Origin: Rubrobacter marinus
GTDB lineage: Bacteria > Actinomycetota > Rubrobacteria > Rubrobacterales > Rubrobacteraceae
Direction of reading: 5' to 3'
Assembly: GCF_011492965.1 (NCBI RefSeq)
Contig: NZ_CP045121.1
Coordinates: 124,001-188,000, forward strand
DNA length: 64,000 bases
The position numbers were made by a program, and so were the translations under genes. This document shows positions 58,807 to 64,000 of this stretch, piece by piece. Each line of letters opens with the position of its first letter. Position 1 is the stretch's first letter. The notes beneath the pieces were generated by a model that did no database searches, was not told where the DNA came from, and worked only from the letters and a program-made list of their open reading frames with translations.

Positions 58807-59194
58807 ATGCGGCAGGACGAGAAGGGATTGCTCGGGCGCGAGACCCGGGGGCCGATAGGGCGGAGAGCCTGGAGACGGTGCCGTGGAGCCACCCGGCGCG
58901 GACGCGACCGTGGAGTTCACGACGGACGAGCTCACGGCGATCTGCCCGGTCACGGGGCAGCCCGACTTCTACGACCTGAAGCTGAGCTACCGCCCGCGCC
59001 TGAAGCTCCTGGAATCCAAGGCGATGAAGCTCTACCTCTGGGGCTTCCGGGACAGGGGCGCCTTCGCCGAGGACCTCGCGGCCACGCTCCTCGAAGATCT
59101 CGTCGCCGCCTGCGACCCCGAGGAGATGACCGTCGACCTGACGCAGCAGGTCCGCGGCGGGCTGAAGATCCGTGCCGTGGTCCGGCACGGCTAG
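58807..59194 (+). CDS. queF: 7-cyano-7-deazaguanine (preQ0) reductase, two apparent 1-base deletions
   Basis: About 129 aa when repaired, from ATG 58807 (ribosome site GGAAGGAGCC). NADPH-dependent reduction of preQ0 to preQ1 in queuosine synthesis. Pieces in order: LLGRET, RAESLETVPWSHPART, TVEFTTDELTAICPVTGQPD (catalytic Cys) and LESKAMKLYLWGFRDRGAF. One base is missing near 58846-58852 and one near 58912. The usual C-terminal RGG-type ending is GGLKIRAVVRHG. The unimodular length fits QueF of the Bacillus type. No preQ1 riboswitch was seen upstream. Confidence 0.9.
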
Positions 59195-59292
59195 CACCCG
59201 GCGGAGGAGGGCTCACCGGGCCGCGCACGACCCGCCCCCCGTACCTACAATGTGATGGGCAAGCAGCCGAGCACGCCGAGATGGGAGATCTG

Positions 59293-59928
59293 ATGCCCGA
59301 CGCCACTACCCTCGTCCTGTTCTTCGTCGCCGCGTCCGTCGTCGCCGTCACGCCGGGCCCGGGCATCTTCTACGTGCTTACGCGCAGCTTGAAGGGCGGA
59401 CGCGGCGAGGGGATCGCCTCCAGCCTCGGCAACTCGGCCGGCGGGCTCGTCCACGTCGCCGCGGCCTCCCTCGGCCTGTCGGCCGTCTTGATGGCCTCGG
59501 CCACGGCGTTCACCGCCGTGAAGATAGCGGGCGGCATCTACCTCGTCTACCTGGGCGTCCGCACGCTGCTGGACCGCGCCGACCACGGGGATGCGCCCGA
59601 ACCGGCCGCCCCGGCCCGGCGGCACGGAGACGCCTTCCGCCAGGGGGTCGTGGTGGAGGCGTTGAACCCGAAGACTGCCCTGTTCCTCCTCGCCTTCCTG
59701 CCGCAATTCGTGGACCCGCAAGGCAACGTCGCCGCCCAGATCCTGCTGCTCGGCTGCCTAAGCGTCTCGCTGAACACGGCGGCGGACCTCGTCGTCGCGT
59801 ACTTCGCGGGTCCGCTGGGCAGGAGATTGAGGGAGAGCGCCCGCTCGAGGCGCCGGCAACGCCGCTTCACCGGCTGCGCCCTCATAGGGCTGGGCGCTTA
59901 CGTCGCGGTGGCCGGCGACGAGGGGTAG
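59293..59928 (+). CDS. LysE/RhtB-family amino-acid exporter
   Basis: 211 aa from ATG 59293, behind GGGAGA. Six helices. The N-terminal signature LVLFFVAASVVAVTPGPGIF followed by YVLTRSLKGGRGEGIASSLG and the central GGIYLVYLGVRTLLDRA are diagnostic, as is GVVVEALNPKTALFLLAFLP with the conserved NPK. Exports amino acids or analogues (homoserine, threonine, lysine types cannot be told apart). A TACAAT at 59246-59251 is a candidate -10, giving a short leader. Confidence 0.91.
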   Translation: MPDATTLVLFFVAASVVAVTPGPGIFYVLTRSLKGGRGEGIASSLGNSAGGLVHVAAASLGLSAVLMASATAFTAVKIAGGIYLVYLGVRTLLDRADHGDAPEPAAPARRHGDAFRQGVVVEALNPKTALFLLAFLPQFVDPQGNVAAQILLLGCLSVSLNTAADLVVAYFAGPLGRRLRESARSRRRQRRFTGCALIGLGAYVAVAGDEG

Positions 59929-59983
59929 CGAAACCCGCCTCCACGACGCCTTTCCGCCAGGGGCCTGACAGGCTCGACGCTAC

Positions 59984-60673
59984 CTACCCGACGGTCACGT
60001 CCGTCGAATCCACGTCGAGGACGCCGTCGAGGCCCATGATCTCCGCTACCGATTCGTCGAGGTCGTCCTGCGTCGCCGCCCTCCCCGTGAGCTCGACGAC
60101 GCCGTCTTTCGCGGCGCGAACGTCGAGCTCCGTGCCGTTGACGAGGTCCTCGACGTCGTCCTTCAGGGTCTCGTTGTCTTCGAGGGCGGGGTCGGTCTCC
60201 TCCTCGCCGGTCTCCGGGTTTATGTACACGTCGTTGCGCGGGTAGCCGGACTCCGGGGTGGTGGAGCCCTCGTCCTCGTAGCCCGACGCCTCCGACGCCT
60301 CCGTGGAGGCCTCCTGCGTGGGGTCGGCGGCCTCGTGAGCGTCGGTCGGGGAGGTCACGAACTGGCCCTCGTGCTCGGCGTCGTCGACGTCGGACTGGCT
60401 CGGCGCGTAGCCCTGCGGCTCGACGTCGTCGCCGGCGTGGTCTCCGGGCTCGTCGTCGGAGGCGTCGGCGTCGAAGGCAGCGAAGTCCGCGTCCGGATCG
60501 AGCGTAATCTCCGAGATCGGGACCTCCGTCCCCTCCTCCCCGTCGCGCTCGACGAGGACGTGCGTCACCTCTCCCGTCTCCTCGTCGGTGATGACCTCGG
60601 AGATCCTGCCCAAGACCTCGGTCCCGTCCGAAGATCTCGCCTCGAGCCCTACAAGCCCCTGCTGCTCTTCCAC
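59984..60673 (-). CDS. PRC-barrel protein with a C-terminal BON domain
   Basis: 229 aa from GTG 60673, behind GGAGG. The N-terminal PRC barrel (GLVGLEARSSDGTEVLGRIS, VITDEETGEVTHVLVERD) is followed by a long acidic, Ser/Thr/Glu-rich linker (about residues 60-165) and a BON domain: NETLKDDVEDLVNGTELDVR, AKDGVVELTGRAATQDDLDE and VAEIMGLDGVLDV. BON domains bind lipid or phospholipid surfaces and PRC barrels often bind RNA or partner proteins. The fusion is found in desiccation- and stress-related actinobacterial proteins. No signal peptide. Function unknown. Confidence 0.85.
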   Translation of the reverse strand: MEEQQGLVGLEARSSDGTEVLGRISEVITDEETGEVTHVLVERDGEEGTEVPISEITLDPDADFAAFDADASDDEPGDHAGDDVEPQGYAPSQSDVDDAEHEGQFVTSPTDAHEAADPTQEASTEASEASGYEDEGSTTPESGYPRNDVYINPETGEEETDPALEDNETLKDDVEDLVNGTELDVRAAKDGVVELTGRAATQDDLDESVAEIMGLDGVLDVDSTDVTVG

Positions 60674-60760
60674 TCCGCAACCTCCAACCGCGCTCGTAAT
60701 CGTCCAGAACGTGCTCACGCCACAGGTTACCGCAACACCCCGAGGTCCACGTCGGTCGCC

Positions 60761-60788
60761 TTGATCTAACGGACAGAGGGTATAAAAT
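60761..60788 (+). promoter_or_regulatory. Promoter of the Clp gene
   Basis: TTGATC at 60761-60766 and TAAAAT at 60783-60788 (within TATAAAATAT), spacer 16 nt. Transcription from about 60795 gives a leader of roughly 90 nt. No CIRCE, CtsR or full HAIR (CTTGAGT-N7-ACTCAAG) site is seen here. Confidence 0.5.
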
Positions 60789-60885
60789 ATGAGCGTTCCA
60801 GACTTAGATGTTCGTGGTTAGGGCATTCGGGGTTACGGGAACAAAACGTGGGAGATTTTTATACGTTTGGGAGGCTTTGAACCCA

Positions 60886-63621
60886 TTGATTTGCGAGAAC
60901 TGCAATATCAGACCGGCGGGCGTGCAGGTGACGCAGCAGCAGGGTGGCCAGCGGGCCAGCCTTTATTTGTGCATGCAGTGCGCGCGGGAGCTCGGCATGG
61001 TCGGGGGCGGCGGTCTCGGCGGGGGCAACCCGTTCGAGATGCTCCAGAACCTCATACAGCAGCAGAGCGGCCAGGGACCGGGGAACTTCTTCGAGGCCCT
61101 GAGCGGCGAGGCGCGGGAGGCCGTGATGCGGGCGCGCGAGGCCTCGGCCGGGACGACTCGGACGAACGCCATCGGGACGGACCACCTCCTCGCCGGGATC
61201 GTGACCGGCGACAACGTCGCGACGGAGGCCCTCGGGCGGGCCGGCGCGAACGTGGAGGGGATGCGGACCACCTTCGGCGAGCAGCGCGGGGACCCGGGCG
61301 ACGCCGTCTACACGTTCACGCCCAGCGCGAAGCACGCCCTGCAGCTCGCCTTCCAGGCCGCGAGGCAGATGGGGAGCGGCCAGATCGGCAGCGAGCATCT
61401 GCTCCTCGGCCTGCTCGGCGAGGGCGACGGCAACGCGTACCAGATTCTCGCCCGCAACGGCGCCAACGACGCGGAGGCGCTGAGGCGTGAGATCGCGCGG
61501 CTCCTCCAGCAGCGCGGCGGCGCGGTCCCCGGCGCCGGCGGCCCGGCCGGTGGCGGCTTCGGCGGCCAGGGCGGCGGCTTCGGCGGGGGCAACTTCGGCG
61601 GTGGCGGCGGCGGCTTCGGCGGCCAGGGCGCAGGACAGCCCGGCCAGCAGAGCTCGACGCCGACCCTGGATCAGGTCACCCGCGACCTCACCGAGGCGGC
61701 GAGCAACGGCGAGCTCGACCCGGTGATGGGCCGCGCCGAGGAGATAGGGCGCGTCATCCGCATCCTGAGCCGCAGGACAAAGAACAACCCGGTCCTGATC
61801 GGCGAGCCGGGGGTCGGCAAGACCGCCATCGCCGAGGGCCTCGCGCAGCGCATCCTCTCGGAGGACGTGCCGGAGAGCCTCAAGGGCAAGCGCGTCCTCG
61901 CGCTCGATACCGGCTCGCTCGTCGCGGGCACCCGCTTCCGCGGGGACTTCGAGGAGCGGATGACCCAGATGATCCGGGAGCTCCAGAACGAGGAGAAGAA
62001 CATCGTCCTGTTCATCGACGAGCTGCACACGATCGTCGGGGCCGGCGGTGCGGACGGCGCGGTCAACGCCTCGAACATGCTCAAGCCGGCGCTCGCGCGC
62101 GGCGAGCTGCAGGTCGTCGGCGCGACCACGCTCGACGAGTACCGCAAGCACGTCGAGAAGGACCCCGCGCTCGAGCGCAGGTTCCAGCCCGTGCTCGTGA
62201 GCGAGCCGACCGTGGACGAGTCGATCGGGATCCTCTTCGGCCTCAGGGACCGCTACGAGGCGCACCACCGCGTGCACATCTCGGACGACGCGATCATCGC
62301 GGCCGCACAGCTCTCCGACCGCTACATCACCGACCGCTACCTGCCGGACAAGGCCATCGACCTCCTCGACGAGGCCGCGGCCGAGGTGAGGCTCCGCGCG
62401 ACGGTGCCGCCGGTGGACGTGAGGCGCATCGAGGAGGAGATCTCGCAGCTCGAGCGCGAGAAGGACGACGCCGTACGCAGCGAGGACTACGAGAAGGCCG
62501 CCGGCTTCAAGCAGCGCATAGAGCAGCTCCGGCAGGAGCTCGACCAGCAGCAGCAGGGCTGGGCCGGCTCCCGCGAGACGAACGCCCCCGAGGTAGACCG
62601 CGAGGACATCGCGCGCATCCTAGAGGAGTGGACGGGCGTCCCCGCGACGAACATCGTGCAGGAGGAGGCCGAGCGGCTCCTGAACCTCGAGGCCGTGCTC
62701 CACGAGCGCGTCATCGGGCAGGACAAGGCCGTAAGCGCCGTCGCCGAGGCGATCCGCAGGGCACGCGCCGGGATCAAGGACCCCAACCGACCGGTCGGCT
62801 CCTTCATCTTCCTCGGGCCCACGGGCGTCGGTAAGACCGAGCTCGCCCGAACGCTCGCCGAGTACCTCTTCGGCGAGGAGGACGCGATGATCCGGATCGA
62901 CATGAGCGAGTTCCAGGAGCGGCACACCGTCTCCAGGCTCGTCGGGGCGCCTCCGGGCTACGTCGGGTACGAGGAGGCCGGGCAGCTTACGGAGGCCGTG
63001 CGTAGGCGGCCGTACAGCGTGGTCCTGTTCGACGAGATCGAGAAGGCCCACCCGGACGTCTTCAACACGATGCTCCAGCTTCTCGACGACGGGCGCCTGA
63101 CGGACTCGCAGGGTCGGACGGTGAACTTCCAGAACACGGTCATCATCATGACCTCCAACGTCGGGAGCCAGCACCTCGTCTCGACAAAGCAGTTCGGGTT
63201 CACCTCGCATGACGGCGTGGACTTCGGGGAGACGCAGCGGCGGGCTATGGATGCCCTCGAGCGGTCCTTCCGGCCGGAGTTCCTCAACCGGATAGACGAG
63301 ATCATCGTCTTCGAGCCGCTGACCCGCGAGGACGTCCTCAGGATCGTCGACACGATGCTGAACCGGCTCAACAAGCACCTCGAGAGCCAGAAGGTCGCCG
63401 TCGAGGTCACCGAGGCGGCCAAGGGCTTCCTCGCCGAGACGGGCTACGACCCGAAGTTCGGGGCGAGGCCGCTGGCGCGGGCGATCCGGCGCTACATCGA
63501 GAACCCGCTCTCGAGCCGCATCATCGGCGGCGAGTTCGACCCGGGCGACACGATCATCGTGGACCGCGCCGAGGGCGAGGAGGGCCTGACCTTCCGCACG
63601 AAGGTCGCCGCCACCCAGTAA
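60886..63621 (+). CDS. ClpC/ClpE-type AAA+ chaperone with N-terminal zinc finger
   Basis: 911 aa from TTG 60886, giving the start MICENCN, the same as ClpE proteins (TTG 60877 is the other choice). Residues 1-35 are a zinc finger (ICENCN ... LYLCMQC). Two Clp N repeats ([15 protein letters not shown] and [20 protein letters not shown]) and a Gly-rich linker follow. AAA1 has Walker [10 protein letters not shown] (near 305) and [20 protein letters not shown]-like coil ([20 protein letters not shown]) precedes AAA2 with [14 protein letters not shown] (near 644) and [16 protein letters not shown]. It unfolds proteins for ClpP or rescues aggregates. The ClpP-loop (IGF-type) is not obvious by eye. 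Confidence 0.93.
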   Translation: MICENCNIRPAGVQVTQQQGGQRASLYLCMQCARELGMVGGGGLGGGNPFEMLQNLIQQQSGQGPGNFFEALSGEAREAVMRAREASAGTTRTNAIGTDHLLAGIVTGDNVATEALGRAGANVEGMRTTFGEQRGDPGDAVYTFTPSAKHALQLAFQAARQMGSGQIGSEHLLLGLLGEGDGNAYQILARNGANDAEALRREIARLLQQRGGAVPGAGGPAGGGFGGQGGGFGGGNFGGGGGGFGGQGAGQPGQQSSTPTLDQVTRDLTEAASNGELDPVMGRAEEIGRVIRILSRRTKNNPVLIGEPGVGKTAIAEGLAQRILSEDVPESLKGKRVLALDTGSLVAGTRFRGDFEERMTQMIRELQNEEKNIVLFIDELHTIVGAGGADGAVNASNMLKPALARGELQVVGATTLDEYRKHVEKDPALERRFQPVLVSEPTVDESIGILFGLRDRYEAHHRVHISDDAIIAAAQLSDRYITDRYLPDKAIDLLDEAAAEVRLRATVPPVDVRRIEEEISQLEREKDDAVRSEDYEKAAGFKQRIEQLRQELDQQQQGWAGSRETNAPEVDREDIARILEEWTGVPATNIVQEEAERLLNLEAVLHERVIGQDKAVSAVAEAIRRARAGIKDPNRPVGSFIFLGPTGVGKTELARTLAEYLFGEEDAMIRIDMSEFQERHTVSRLVGAPPGYVGYEEAGQLTEAVRRRPYSVVLFDEIEKAHPDVFNTMLQLLDDGRLTDSQGRTVNFQNTVIIMTSNVGSQHLVSTKQFGFTSHDGVDFGETQRRAMDALERSFRPEFLNRIDEIIVFEPLTREDVLRIVDTMLNRLNKHLESQKVAVEVTEAAKGFLAETGYDPKFGARPLARAIRRYIENPLSSRIIGGEFDPGDTIIVDRAEGEEGLTFRTKVAATQ
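61549..61650 (+). repeat. Glycine-rich low-complexity linker within the Clp gene
   Basis: The DNA repeats GGCGGCTTCGGCGGCCAGGG twice, encoding a run made of GGFGGQ units and ending in GQPGQQ. It joins the N-domain to the first AAA module of the chaperone. Confidence 0.85.
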
Positions 63622-63646
63622 GGTAGACGCAACCACTCGACCCTCC

Positions 63647-63675
63647 AGGGCCCCCGCACGGGGGCCCTTTTTCTT
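63647..63675 (+). terminator. Rho-independent terminator after the Clp gene
   Basis: AGGGCCCCC (63647-63655) pairs with GGGGGCCCT (63660-63668), loop GCAC, followed by TTTTCTT. The best intrinsic terminator in the window. Confidence 0.92.
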
Positions 63676-63792
63676 GCCCCGAGGGGGCCGGCGGTGCCCC
63701 CGATCACCGCCGATTCCGGCCTCCGAAACGATAATAGGAGCATAAGCAGCGGCGGGCTCGTCCCCCGCCGCGAGCCCGAAGGAGGTACCGTG

Positions 63793-64000
63793 ATGCGCCG
63801 CATAAGCTCCCTGTTTGGTGTCGGTATCCTCGCCGCCGTGCTGCTGGCGGCGACGGGGGATGTGGCCTACGCCCACGTGAAGTGGTTCGAGGAGGCGGCG
63901 GAGTACCCTTGCGCTGGGACCTCTTCTTCCGGCCGCTCCCCCTGGCGTTCGTCTCCGCCGTCGTGCTGGTCACGCTCGCGGCCGGTCTGCTGTGGCGGAG
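63793..64000 (+). CDS. Exported membrane protein, N-terminal part (runs off window, one apparent 1-base deletion)
   Basis: ATG 63793 follows GAAGGAGG. Signal peptide-like start MRRISSLFGVGILAAVLLAA ending VAYA-HVKWFEEAAEYP. Restoring one C near 63905 continues in frame as LRWDLFFRPLPLAFVSAVVL and a membrane helix to the window end. The A-H-V-K-W-F beginning of the mature chain is found in DoxX-like and copper-related membrane proteins of actinobacteria. Family not settled because most of the gene is outside. Confidence 0.55.
   Translation, partial: MRRISSLFGVGILAAVLLAATGDVAYAHVKWFEEAAEYPCAGTSSSGRSPWRSSPPSCWSRSRPVCCGG

Noticed and set aside
1..64000. CRISPR arrays, rRNA operons, integrases or transposases
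   Set aside because: No spaced direct repeats, rRNA-like sequence or recombinase-like proteins were seen anywhere in the window.

Overview
This 64 kb window is a gapless, gene-dense stretch of a very GC-rich chromosome. The gene set points to a Rubrobacter-like actinobacterium. It has a mutS/mutL pair, which most Actinomycetota lack, and many TTG/GTG starts. It also has promoters whose -10 box lies 6-9 nt before the start codon, a phosphatidylcholine-synthase-type enzyme, a family X DNA polymerase and several Rubrobacter-style small hypothetical proteins. The assignment is inferred from gene content. No rRNA, tRNA, CRISPR array, integrase or complete insertion sequence was recognised.

Layout. 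1-11.5 kb: end of thioredoxin reductase, a CheY-like regulator, an OmpR/histidine-kinase pair, a secreted protein, a guanidinium-type SMR exporter with PolX, a PAP2 phosphatase, a DedA protein and two tandem signal peptidases. 11.5-21 kb (mostly minus): MalQ, an NTF2-like protein, M42 aminopeptidase, Pcs, cyclophilin, a DUF3592-like membrane protein, then a trpS - winged helix - hydrolase - ABC-class ATPase cluster. 21-30 kb: TerC behind a probable yybP-ykoY-type (Mn2+) leader, an LPSTG-anchored surface protein, an IclR/SDR pair divergent from two methyltransferases and leuCD, then an Mrr restriction gene and a broken LLM oxidoreductase. 30-41 kb: catalase, an RlpA-like protein with a long structured leader, a third signal peptidase, DUF427, DUF3616, a BCP peroxiredoxin, an SRA-HNH nuclease, DUF1206, an AarF/UbiB kinase and a methyltransferase. 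41-50 kb: AzlCD exporter, a cysteine-desulfurase-like enzyme, pseudouridine catabolism (psuG-psuK), and a five-gene minus-strand block made of a MerR regulator followed by a membrane protein, DUF4386, cupin and epimerase. Its promoter has textbook MerR operator geometry. 50-64 kb: mutS - PIN toxin/antitoxin - mutL, gamma-glutamyltransferase, an RTX-like secreted protein, an unusual adenylate-kinase-like protein, queF, a LysE exporter, a PRC-barrel/BON protein, a ClpE/ClpC-like chaperone and a truncated membrane protein.

About ten genes are broken by single missing bases, nearly always in runs of G or C and always of the same sign (about 17 events). This looks like consensus error in a draft assembly, not gene decay, so these genes are annotated at their inferred full extent. 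The LLM oxidoreductase at 29.7-30.1 kb is different: its middle is deleted, so it is a true pseudogene.

The best leads for something new are the MerR-controlled membrane/redox operon (47.5-50.3 kb), the structured leader of the RlpA-like gene (32.65-32.96 kb), the PIN toxin pair translationally coupled to mutL, the adenylate-kinase-like protein with an altered AMP-site motif, and the trpS-linked ABC-class ATPase cluster.
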